This document shows positions 47,011-54,831 of a stretch of 64,000 bases of DNA, piece by piece. The stretch is taken from NCBI RefSeq assembly GCF_003285015.1, contig NZ_QMFB01000001.1:310001-374000 (forward strand), read 5' to 3'. The number at the start of each line of letters is the position of its first letter. Within the stretch, counting starts at the first letter, position 1. The translations under genes were made by a program, and so were the position numbers. Origin of the DNA: Paenibacillus contaminans (GTDB lineage: Bacteria > Bacillota > Bacilli > Paenibacillales > NBRC-103111). Under the pieces are notes generated by a model. It was not told where the DNA came from. It worked only from the letters and a program-made list of their open reading frames with translations, and searched no databases.

Positions 47011-47910
47011 TTACGGTTCGAAGCCCTGCTGGCTGATATAAATCCGATCTTCGGGAAAAACCTTCTTCAACCGCTCGTACACCATACGATAAGCGGAAGG
47101 ATGGTACCAAGCTTCCAGGCCGAGCTGAGCGTACAGCGATCGGATGTCTAAATTTTTTGTTCGCCTGCCGCCGCTGCCGTCACCCATAAAATAATCGTCA
47201 ACGCATACGCGATCGACAAGCGGTCTTAACGTTTCTGCAAACGTTTCGCTGCTCGGCAGCATGGGGGCAATCGTGGCCTGTGCGGGAATGCCGGCAGAAG
47301 CCAAAGCCTGAAGCGTCTTTAATCTTGCCGGAATTGGCGGGGCGTAAGGCGAAAAATGTTTCCGGATGTGCTCCAGATCGGTTTCCACCGTCATACTAAC
47401 CCGAACGTTATTTCCGAAGCGCGATAATAGATCGATGTCACGCTTGACGAGCGGGCTGCGGGTCTGCACAAGCAGAAAATCGGGAGGATCGTCCGCCATA
47501 ACCTCCAGCAGCGATCGGGTAATTTGTTCTTTATGCTCGATAGGCTGATAGGGGTCGGTGCTGGACGACATAAAAATGGTGACGGAGCCTTTGCTTTTGG
47601 CTCTTTGCAGCTCCTTGCGGAGAATCGCCGCCGACTCCTTTTTAATATCCACCCAGGTGCCCCATTCCGCTCCGCGAAAGGTCGAAACGGGCATTTGACG
47701 GACGTAACAGTATGAACAGCCGAATGTACATCCCGTATAAGGATTCAGCGAATGACTGTAGCCGGCGAGAAAGCCGGTTCCTTTATTTAGAAGTGTTTTC
47801 GGCGTCTTGTACAAATACTGGACCGGATTTGGCACGGAACCGGTGCGCGCTGCGCTTGCTTTCGCCTTCTCGGCAACAGCTTCAGCGTTCGGATCATGAT
47901 TATCCGTCAA
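47011..47910 (-). CDS. Radical SAM protein, SplB-like
   Basis: The 4Fe-4S motif CTFGCSYC (CxxxCxxC) is clear, and MSSSTDPYQPIEHK with LVQTRSPLVKRD matches the SplB-like DNA repair photolyase group (COG1533). TTG 47910 follows GGAGGAGAGG, so it was preferred over the longer frame from 47979 (299 residues). It uses SAM to form a radical; the substrate of this subgroup is not settled, and it is not necessarily spore photoproduct lyase. Confidence 0.88.
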   Translation of the reverse strand: MTDNHDPNAEAVAEKAKASAARTGSVPNPVQYLYKTPKTLLNKGTGFLAGYSHSLNPYTGCTFGCSYCYVRQMPVSTFRGAEWGTWVDIKKESAAILRKELQRAKSKGSVTIFMSSSTDPYQPIEHKEQITRSLLEVMADDPPDFLLVQTRSPLVKRDIDLLSRFGNNVRVSMTVETDLEHIRKHFSPYAPPIPARLKTLQALASAGIPAQATIAPMLPSSETFAETLRPLVDRVCVDDYFMGDGSGGRRTKNLDIRSLYAQLGLEAWYHPSAYRMVYERLKKVFPEDRIYISQQGFEP

Positions 47911-48097
47911 GCTTCCTCTCCTCCTTTTTTTGAAGCAAATGGATACGTCTACAATCATTATAACCGCATGAACCGACAATTGTACGATTATACGAATGTA
48001 TTAGCAAGATTACAAATAGTAGGTTACGATGAAAAACAAAAAGCTCGTCATCGTGTAATGGAAGCGGTTTACCGAACAAGCGAGTTAAAAGGAGAAT

Positions 48098-49135
48098 ATG
48101 ACATTGTGGCATCCCGATAAGTATTTGGAGCAAATGTACCGCAATACATTGCCGAAGTATCAGTTTCAGGCGAAGAATGAATTGGAATGGCGGCAATGGA
48201 GAGACGGGCTGCGAGAACAATTCATAGCCGATTTGGGCGGATTTCCAGACAAACCGGCTCCGCTCGACGTTAAGGTGATCGAGGAGTCGGCATGTGACGG
48301 ATTCGTCCGTCAACGCTTCGAAATGACGACATACAGCGGCCTCGTTATGCCGGCATACATACTCGTTCCCTCCGGGAGCGAGGAACATGCCCCAAATAGA
48401 CGCCCCGCCGTCGTGGCTTGTCATGGACACGGCTACGGCAGCAAAGAAATCGTCGGGCTTGAACCGGACGGAGTGACGGCATCGATACAGCCGGGCTACC
48501 AGAAAAACTTCGCCGTCGAGCTTGTCAGACGCGGATTTATCGTTATCGTTCCGGAGCTCTTAGGCTTCGGCGATCGAAGGCAAAAAGCGGAGTTTGAGCA
48601 GCAAGCCGTTCATTCCTGCCATTCCGTTTCGACGTTCCTGCTGCAGATGGGTCATACGATGTCCGGACACCGTGTGTACGAGACGATGCGTGCGATCGAC
48701 TGCTTGCAGGAGCGGCCGGACGTTGATCCGAATCGGATCGGCATAATGGGCATATCGGGAGGCGGACTCGTGGCCTCTTTCACAGCAGCGCTCGACGATC
48801 GCGTTCGGGCGGCAGTGGTCAGCGGGTATGTGAACACGTTTAAGGATAGTATTCTTTCGATCCATCATTGTATCGATAATTATATTCCGGGCTTGAACCG
48901 GCATGCCGAAATGCCGGACATCGTCAGTTTGATCGCACCGAGACCGCTCCTGATCGAAGCGGGAAGGGACGATACGATATTTCCGGTTGCGGCCGTCATC
49001 GGCGCTTATGAACGCATACGCGAAGCGTATCGGCTGCTCGGTGCGGAGATAGCGCTCGAGCTTGATATATTCGACGGCGACCATCAAATAAGCGGCAAGA
49101 AGGCTTATGATTTGCTCGCGCAATGGCTTGCATGA
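48098..49135 (+). CDS. Alpha/beta hydrolase, dienelactone-hydrolase/acetylesterase-like
   Basis: The 345-residue protein has nucleophile elbow GISGGG (serine near 220), acid GRDDTIFP and histidine DGDHQISG, a full catalytic triad. The N-terminal cap is helical (MYRNTLPKYQFQAKNELEWRQWRDGL), as in Abhydrolase_7 and acetyl xylan esterase-like enzymes. There is no signal peptide. AAAAGGAG supports the ATG. It lies 119 bases before the sigma-factor fusion without a clear terminator between, so it might share a transcript and process the same sugar ester. Confidence 0.87.
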   Translation: MTLWHPDKYLEQMYRNTLPKYQFQAKNELEWRQWRDGLREQFIADLGGFPDKPAPLDVKVIEESACDGFVRQRFEMTTYSGLVMPAYILVPSGSEEHAPNRRPAVVACHGHGYGSKEIVGLEPDGVTASIQPGYQKNFAVELVRRGFIVIVPELLGFGDRRQKAEFEQQAVHSCHSVSTFLLQMGHTMSGHRVYETMRAIDCLQERPDVDPNRIGIMGISGGGLVASFTAALDDRVRAAVVSGYVNTFKDSILSIHHCIDNYIPGLNRHAEMPDIVSLIAPRPLLIEAGRDDTIFPVAAVIGAYERIREAYRLLGAEIALELDIFDGDHQISGKKAYDLLAQWLA

Positions 49136-49219
49136 TTGTGAGAACTCGTAAGTTTTATCATGCGAAAAAAAAATTCATTGCAGATAAAAAACTGTTCAAA
49201 TCGGTTGCTTCGCCGGCAT

Positions 49220-49231
49220 CTATCTAGATAG
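49220..49231. promoter_or_regulatory. 12-base perfect palindrome before the sigma-factor fusion gene
   Basis: CTATCTAGATAG, 12 bases before the AGGAGG ribosome site. It may be an operator; no regulator is known. Confidence 0.35.
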
Positions 49232-49254
49232 GTCGAGTACGCGAGGAGGCAAAA

Positions 49255-51072
49255 ATGGGTGTAGAAGCGGGAAATATACGTACCGGTTTGACGGAAACGA
49301 ATGCTTCCGCAACCGTCGACCGGGATAAAGCGCTGGTTGAACGCGCGCAGCAAGGAGACACCGAAGCGTTTGGCGAGCTGATCGAGCGGTATCGCGGCAA
49401 GGCGCACGGCTGGGTGGAAAAAATGACCGGCGATCCTTTTATGGCCGACGATGTTGTGCAGGACGCGCTGATTCGCGCTTTCTTGCATTTGGGTTCGCTG
49501 ACCGACACGAGCCGGTTTCTTCCATGGCTGCATCGTATCGTCCGCAACCAAGCGAATATGAGGCTGCGCCGCGGCGGCGTTCACCGCAAGGAGCGGCCAT
49601 TCGCTTCATTGGGAGCCGCTGCGGATCCGGATAGCTCGAGGGTCGATTGGGAGGATTTGGACAGCATCCTTTATCATCTTTCCCGAACGGCGTCGGACGC
49701 GGCGTCGAGGGAGCATGATCCGGCGGAGCATCTGCTCCGCAAGGAGCTGTACGAGACGATCCATGCGCTGCTGCATTGTCTGAACAAAAAAGAACGGGGC
49801 ATCTTCAAAGCGTATTTTTTTCATCAGCTAAGCCCTGACGAGATCGCCGCCATGTATCGGATGCCAACCGGTTCGATTTACACGTATATTCACCGCTCCC
49901 GGCAAAAGCTCCGCAAGGAGCATATTCGCGTCGCTCTCGGCCTAGTACGGGATAAGAAAGAGGGAAGCGGAATGAAGTTGTCCAAGCTGCTTCGGCTGCC
50001 GGACGGGAACGGTCATGGGCATGCTTTAGGCGTACTCACGCTCGCAGACAGCCTTTGGCGCATCCTGGCCATACTCGGCGACCGAAGAGATATGGCGGAG
50101 CTGACGGGTCTATCGACCATTGCTTTCCGCATGAAGATCTCGGATAAAACGACGTTCGCCGACGGCATCTATGTGTTCGATTGGAGAGCGGCCATTCCGG
50201 AGATGTTTCAGGAGCTCGGCTGCGAAGTTTCGCTGCTATGCGGCCAGCTGGCGAATTCGCCTGTGCCGCTGCTTGGGGCCGTGGAGCGATTTCCCGTCGT
50301 CCTGCCGATTGAAGAGGCGGTGATTCCGTTCATACGCAAGCATATCGATGCAGGCAGGCCCGTCTTGTATTTCGATACGCAGGTTTCCAGGCCGTATGTG
50401 CATGAATGGGCCGTCATCTGCGGCTACGACGATGAGAAACGCGTCGTACATCTAACCGATCCGATGCTGCCGGAAGGCAAGGTGCTTACGTATGACGATG
50501 TGGCCGACAATCCGGTTCGCTTCCTTGCCGGTATCGGCCGCAAGCCGGAATCTGCTGCCGGGGGATTCTCCATGCCGGCAGCAACGAAAAAAGCGCGCGA
50601 GCAAGCGCGCAGGTCGATTCGATTCGCGGTCGACTATGCCAGAAACGGGTGCGGCTACGTACCGCGAACGTCCTACTTGGGGTATACGTCCGGACTTGCG
50701 GCTTACGACCGCTGGATCGGCCATCTGCGCAGCTCCCATATTAGCCCCAACCGGTACGGTATGGGACAATTATCGGTTTATTATGCAGAGACCAAACGTT
50801 ATGCTGCCTTATATTTGCGGGGCGTTCCTATCGAAGGAGAGGCGATGCGGATGACGCTGCTCGCGTCGGAGGCGTATGAGCATGCAGCCGAAGCGATGGA
50901 GGAGATGAGCGGCCTGGTGCCATTTATCCGGTCGTCGGCGGTTCTGACGCCGGAATTGCGCGAGGCTTGCACCGTCCAGTTAGGCAAAGCCAAAGCGTTC
51001 GAAAGCGCGGCAATTGAATATTTGGAAAAAAGCATCGCCTTATTGGCGGAGGAAGAGGGAAGCGGACGATGA
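49255..51072 (+). CDS. ECF-type sigma factor fused to a C39-peptidase-like domain
   Basis: A 605-residue protein. Residues 24-110 are sigma region 2 (ADDVVQDALIRAFLHLGSL, WLHRIVRNQANMRLRR) and 158-226 region 4 (LNKKERGIFKAYFFHQLSPDEIA, GSIYTYIHRSRQKLRKEH). From residue 240 comes a second unit like the N-terminal domain of BtrH/C39 peptidases: HGHALGVLTLADSLWRILA, then HEWAVICGYDDEKRVVHLTDP. The catalytic cysteine normally near the start of that domain is missing, so it is probably a binding module. A helical C-terminus (about 470-605) follows. Its stop overlaps the next gene by four bases. An inner GAGGGAAGCGGAATG at 49961-49974 could start the second unit alone. It has no membrane segment. 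Confidence 0.85.
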   Translation: MGVEAGNIRTGLTETNASATVDRDKALVERAQQGDTEAFGELIERYRGKAHGWVEKMTGDPFMADDVVQDALIRAFLHLGSLTDTSRFLPWLHRIVRNQANMRLRRGGVHRKERPFASLGAAADPDSSRVDWEDLDSILYHLSRTASDAASREHDPAEHLLRKELYETIHALLHCLNKKERGIFKAYFFHQLSPDEIAAMYRMPTGSIYTYIHRSRQKLRKEHIRVALGLVRDKKEGSGMKLSKLLRLPDGNGHGHALGVLTLADSLWRILAILGDRRDMAELTGLSTIAFRMKISDKTTFADGIYVFDWRAAIPEMFQELGCEVSLLCGQLANSPVPLLGAVERFPVVLPIEEAVIPFIRKHIDAGRPVLYFDTQVSRPYVHEWAVICGYDDEKRVVHLTDPMLPEGKVLTYDDVADNPVRFLAGIGRKPESAAGGFSMPAATKKAREQARRSIRFAVDYARNGCGYVPRTSYLGYTSGLAAYDRWIGHLRSSHISPNRYGMGQLSVYYAETKRYAALYLRGVPIEGEAMRMTLLASEAYEHAAEAMEEMSGLVPFIRSSAVLTPELREACTVQLGKAKAFESAAIEYLEKSIALLAEEEGSGR

Positions 51073-52184
51073 TCCAATTGAGATTCATGACCGAATTCGA
51101 GCAGCTGCAGAAAGTGACGGAAGCGAAAGCATCCTTCGAGAAAGAGCATCCCGGCGTGAGTATCGTAATCGAGCAGTCCGCCGATCATTTCGAATCGCTG
51201 AAGGCGTACGAGTCGGACGATGCACCGGATATGATCGAATCGGGCGGCTGGGCGCTCTTTAACCGGAAGGGCATGTTCGTTGATTTGAATCCTTACGTTG
51301 CAGGAATCGAAGGCCTTGAAGAAGATTTGTATCAAGGGCTTATGCGCGTTGCGCGGCACAATGGCACGCTGCCTGGATTGCCCGTCGACGTCAGCGTACC
51401 GCTCATCATTTATAAGAAGGAAATGTTCGACCGCGCAGGTTTGGCTTATCCGACGGAAGACTGGACATGGGACGAATTCATCGAGCTGGGCAAAAAACTG
51501 ACGATCCGGAACGAACGGGGTGTGGCCACTCAGTTTGGCTTCGGCATCGGCGTCGACATCGAGTGGTTTGAGCCTATTGTCTTTCGCAACGGAGGCGCCT
51601 ATTTGGCTCCGGACGGCTCGACGGCAAGGGGATATGTCGATAGTGCGCCAACCGTGGAGGCGTTTCGCAAAATTGTCGACGCCCACCGCATTCATGGGAT
51701 CATCCGGAAGCCGGACGAGCCGTCGGAGGCGGGCGAGCTGCACCAAGGCTTCGCCATGATTTTCGGCTTCATGTGGTTCGCCGGCGGCATCATCCATCAT
51801 AAGGTCGACGATTTATTCGGCGTCGTAGGCTTGCCGCATATGCCGGGTAATAGGCTGTCGAACATGATCTACATGGGCGCAGCAGGCGTTACCTCGAAAT
51901 CGCGGCACCCCGAGCTTGCATGGGAGTTCGTCCGGCATTATGTTTTGAAATGCCACTCTTGGCCGCTTCCGCTTACGCATTCCCAGGCCGAGGAACGCGG
52001 GCTGACCGAGCATCGCATATGGTCGCGCTACATGCAGGAGCTGGATCATGTACAGGCAAGCGGTTATTATTTGAGCGAGAAATGGAATTCCTCCCGCCAG
52101 CTCATCAACGAGGACATCAACCGGATGATCCTGGAAGGTGCCGACGTAGGTCAAACCATGCGCTCGTGGACGAGGTTCGCGTAA
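51069..52184 (+). CDS. Leaderless extracellular-solute-binding-protein homologue, probably cytosolic
   Basis: A 371-residue CUT1-type solute-binding fold: TEFEQLQKVTEAKASFEKEHPGV at the start, DVSVPLIIYKKEMFDRAGL at the hinge and GVTSKSRHPELAWEFVRHYV at the end. It begins directly with the first beta strand (MIQLRFMTEF) and has neither signal peptide nor lipobox. The ATG overlaps the stop of the sigma-factor fusion (ATGA), so the two are co-translated and probably form a complex. The likely role is to sense an intracellular sugar and pass the state to the sigma factor, not transport, since no permease is adjacent. Confidence 0.87.
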   Translation: MIQLRFMTEFEQLQKVTEAKASFEKEHPGVSIVIEQSADHFESLKAYESDDAPDMIESGGWALFNRKGMFVDLNPYVAGIEGLEEDLYQGLMRVARHNGTLPGLPVDVSVPLIIYKKEMFDRAGLAYPTEDWTWDEFIELGKKLTIRNERGVATQFGFGIGVDIEWFEPIVFRNGGAYLAPDGSTARGYVDSAPTVEAFRKIVDAHRIHGIIRKPDEPSEAGELHQGFAMIFGFMWFAGGIIHHKVDDLFGVVGLPHMPGNRLSNMIYMGAAGVTSKSRHPELAWEFVRHYVLKCHSWPLPLTHSQAEERGLTEHRIWSRYMQELDHVQASGYYLSEKWNSSRQLINEDINRMILEGADVGQTMRSWTRFA

Positions 52185-52298
52185 TCGTCAACGATTCTTG
52201 AAATCATCCGGCAAAGCTAAGGCTTCCGAAGCAGTTTTTCTCCAGATAAGAAACATATTGTTCGTTCCGTGTCGGACGACAAGAACATAGCCCGATTC

Positions 52299-52324
52299 AA
52301 ACCCGCATAACTTGCGGGTTTTTG
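52299..52324 (+). terminator. Terminator after the solute-binding-like gene
   Basis: Stem AAACCCGCA / TGCGGGTTT with a TAACT-type loop and further T. Confidence 0.82.
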
Positions 52325-52331
52325 ATCTTAT

Positions 52332-52379
52332 AGGGTCAAGTTCTTGTCGCGGACGAGCGCCAAGAACTTGACCCTTTTG
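52332..52379. terminator. Second, longer hairpin between convergent genes
   Basis: Perfect 15-base arms AGGGTCAAGTTCTTG / CAAGAACTTGACCCT around a 14-base loop, followed by TTTT. The left arm can also pair with GACAAGAAC at 52278-52286, so two folds are possible. Confidence 0.75.
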
Positions 52380-52462
52380 CCGAAGTGAAGTGGCGTCACT
52401 CAACTAACGGGCAGCATAGTTTATTTACGCACTGCTTTTTTGGAGTACTTATTAAACAGAAA

Positions 52463-53326
52463 TCACCTTCGCCACTGCGAAGGTGACAGACCCATATACT
52501 TTTTGAATACAGTGGCAAAATGCTGACTAGTCTTATAACCTAAATCCATTGCAACTGTTGTGACGCTGATTTCTTTCTGAAGGAGTATCTGACTGGCATG
52601 TTCAATTCGTAGCCGATCCATATAATTAGCAGGTGACTGTCCATACATAAGGTGAAACAATCGATAGAAATGGGATTCACTTACGCCGATTTGATTAGCC
52701 AGGTCTTTATTAGTCCATCTCTTTTCTGGCGCTGCCCGAACGGTTTCGATCAAAGTAAACATAGCCTTTTGGAGATCAAGTGGGATTTGACGGTTAGAGG
52801 ATGGGTTCAGCATTTGCAAAATGATATCGAGTACATAATGACGAATTCGGCAGGAGGCGAGTGGCTCGTAATGCTCAATGATGTTTCTTAGCTTGGTGAA
52901 GTGTTCACGAACACGGATATCCACAGGTATGATTCTCGGTAACTTTTGTAGTTGGTTATGAATCTCCAAACGCTCTTCATCTGGTAAGTTTAGCCAGCCG
53001 ACATGCTCTGAGGGATCTAATAGTATCATCCACCAAATTCTGCAGGGTTCGATGAAATTAAGACGTGCACGATGCCATTCTCCAGGTCGGGTGTGAAAGA
53101 TCTGTCCGGTGTGGGAAGTAATTAATTGACCGTCTACCTCCCATGTGACTTTTCCGCTGTCCACGAATACATACTCGTACGATCGTTCATGCTTGTGAAT
53201 GACGAGGGGAGAAGCTTCTTGAAAGCGGTCATATCCCAACATTATTAATTCAGGCAAATGGGCAAGCTGATTTGACTCTGAAAACTCATACACCCATCGT
53301 GATGTTTCCGTCTGTATTTTTCCCAT
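52463..53326 (-). CDS. AraC-family regulator with cupin sensor domain
   Basis: The 287-residue protein has an N-terminal AraC-type sugar-binding cupin (HKHERSYEYVFVDSGKVTWEVDG, then GQIFHTRPGEWHRARL) and a C-terminal double helix-turn-helix (NKDLANQIGVSESHFYRLFH and TTVAMDLGYKTSQHFATVFK, ending GLSPSQWRR). ATG 53326 lies eight bases after AAAGGA; GTG 53332 is too close to it. It is divergent from the dioxygenase gene and is the natural candidate for its activator. Its DNA is more AT-rich than that of the flanking operons. Confidence 0.92.
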   Translation of the reverse strand: MGKIQTETSRWVYEFSESNQLAHLPELIMLGYDRFQEASPLVIHKHERSYEYVFVDSGKVTWEVDGQLITSHTGQIFHTRPGEWHRARLNFIEPCRIWWMILLDPSEHVGWLNLPDEERLEIHNQLQKLPRIIPVDIRVREHFTKLRNIIEHYEPLASCRIRHYVLDIILQMLNPSSNRQIPLDLQKAMFTLIETVRAAPEKRWTNKDLANQIGVSESHFYRLFHLMYGQSPANYMDRLRIEHASQILLQKEISVTTVAMDLGYKTSQHFATVFKKYMGLSPSQWRR

Positions 53327-53341
53327 AGTCACGGTCCTTTT

Positions 53342-53370
53342 TGTTTCTAATGATCTCCTATGTTTCTAAT
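53342..53370. promoter_or_regulatory. Direct repeat in the divergent promoter, likely AraC binding site
   Basis: TGTTTCTAAT occurs at 53342-53351 and 53361-53370, a 19-base period, between the AraC and dioxygenase genes. AraC-type proteins bind such direct repeats; the assignment is inference. Confidence 0.5.
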
Positions 53371-53464
53371 CCTATTTGATAGGCTTTGGGAAGTCAATGC
53401 TCATCTTGTGGTCTACAATAAAAGAAGTAAGCCACTTTGACTAAGAAAAAAAGAGGTGTCCATC

Positions 53465-54289
53465 ATGGGAGTTATTCCTTATACCATCACGACAGCTGAT
53501 AAAGAGAGATTTGATCAAGACGGTTATTGGATCAGCCCGAAATTACTGGATGACGAGACAATCGAGCAACTTCGCGGAGCACATGAGCGCATATGGAAGA
53601 AAGATTATGATGGGGCTGGGATGCCATTGCATGTCTTCAAACTTTCGGAGAATCCGCATGCTCTTCGTAAATTCGATAATGGCTGGTGGATTAACGATGA
53701 AATTCGGAGTGTTGTCACTGATCCGATTTTAGGAGAAATGGCTGCGAAGCTGCTGAACGAGGACGAGATTCGTTTATGGCATGATCAAGTGATCTACAAG
53801 CCAGGCACTTCAGGTCAAGAAACAACAGCTGGAAATGTGGGATGGCATCAAGATTACGGCTATTGGCGATCAAGCAGCACAACGAATATGGTGACCGTTT
53901 GGATTGCATTGCAGGATACAAATCTGAATAATGGCGGCATGATGACGATCTTGGGTTCACATAAGTGGGGCGCAGTCGAGGGAAGTGATACATTCTTCGA
54001 ACAGGATATGGTAAAGCTGAAGCAACGTTTTGCAACGCGTGATTGGATTGAGGAGCCTTGTATACTAAAAGCTGGACAAGCGAGCTTCCACCATGCGCTA
54101 ACCTTCCATGGATCGTCAACAAATTTTACAGATCAGCCTCGATTATCGGTTGTTGCTCATCTAATGCCTGGAGATACCTTTTACAAAGAGGGCAGAGCAC
54201 GGCATGATAATGTTCGATTGCTCGGGCCACGTCCGCAATTTGGACAGAAGTTCGATAATGAGTTTTTCCCGTTACTGTATTCCAAATAA
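53465..54289 (+). CDS. Phytanoyl-CoA dioxygenase (PhyH) family protein
   Basis: A 274-residue Fe(II)/2-oxoglutarate-dependent oxygenase. The iron ligands read WHQDYGYW (HxD) and the distal histidine in LTFHGSSTNF, followed by the 2-oxoglutarate arginine in QPRLSVVAH. ATG 53465 follows AAGAGGTG; GTG 53456 overlaps that site. By family it hydroxylates a small molecule. Pairing with a cupin AraC regulator suggests that the substrate or its product is the inducer. Confidence 0.88.
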   Translation: MGVIPYTITTADKERFDQDGYWISPKLLDDETIEQLRGAHERIWKKDYDGAGMPLHVFKLSENPHALRKFDNGWWINDEIRSVVTDPILGEMAAKLLNEDEIRLWHDQVIYKPGTSGQETTAGNVGWHQDYGYWRSSSTTNMVTVWIALQDTNLNNGGMMTILGSHKWGAVEGSDTFFEQDMVKLKQRFATRDWIEEPCILKAGQASFHHALTFHGSSTNFTDQPRLSVVAHLMPGDTFYKEGRARHDNVRLLGPRPQFGQKFDNEFFPLLYSK

Positions 54290-54451
54290 GCAATAGACAG
54301 TGAGTGTGTAAAGGGAGAAAATCGTTCACATTTATCAGAAATCGCGATTTCAATAATTGAACTTATGTTGAATATCCTCAGGAAGTAATACCATTCAACA
54401 AGACAACATCTAAAAATCTAAAGTGAAGTTAAAATTATTAATATAAGTTAC

Positions 54452-54486
54452 CTACCACAATGCGAATACCTCGTATTGTGGTTTTT
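54452..54486 (+). terminator. Terminator after the PhyH gene
   Basis: Stem ACCACAATGCGA / TCGTATTGTGGT (one G-T pair), loop ATACC, then TTTTTC. Confidence 0.9.
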
Positions 54487-54667
54487 CTTTATATTTGAGT
54501 GTTTTCTCCAGGCATTGTTTACAAAAAAGTTAAGCATGACTCATGAGAAAGACTTGTAATGGACATTTATTGATGCTAGTGCAAATACATCGATAAACTG
54601 TCACCTTGATGATTTTGTAAGTTGCGGCTTTTTTCAATTGTCAATCAGTATGAAGCAGCTCTTATTA

Positions 54668-54750
54668 ATATTATCCACCAAATCTTAAGCTTTTTGTATG
54701 GAACCTCGCAATTGGCCGGTGTTACCATAAAACCAATGAAAACGCTTTAC
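54668..54750 (+). promoter_or_regulatory. Long shared promoter element, copy 1, with cre-like end
   Basis: Aligns base by base with 59651-59730. Fixed parts are ATTATCCACC, AATCTTAAGCTTTT, ATGG and GTGTTAC-ATAAA. TGTTACCAT fits an extended -10 box (54720-54728). It ends in TGAAAACGCTTTAC (54737-54750), 12 of 14 matches to a cre site. The upstream block is a candidate site for an AraC-type response regulator. The remaining sequence between 54290 and 54668 shows only the terminator. Confidence 0.7.
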
Positions 54751-54831
54751 CGAGCAGTGTTAATAAAATGCGACAACAGATGACAAGATGCAAAAGGAAA
54801 TCATTCACATACGGAGGTATGACCCGATCAC

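Noticed and set aside
47896..48120. Small frame before the alpha/beta hydrolase
   Set aside because: It has no ribosome site at any of its ATG codons and overlaps the start of the hydrolase gene; probably chance.
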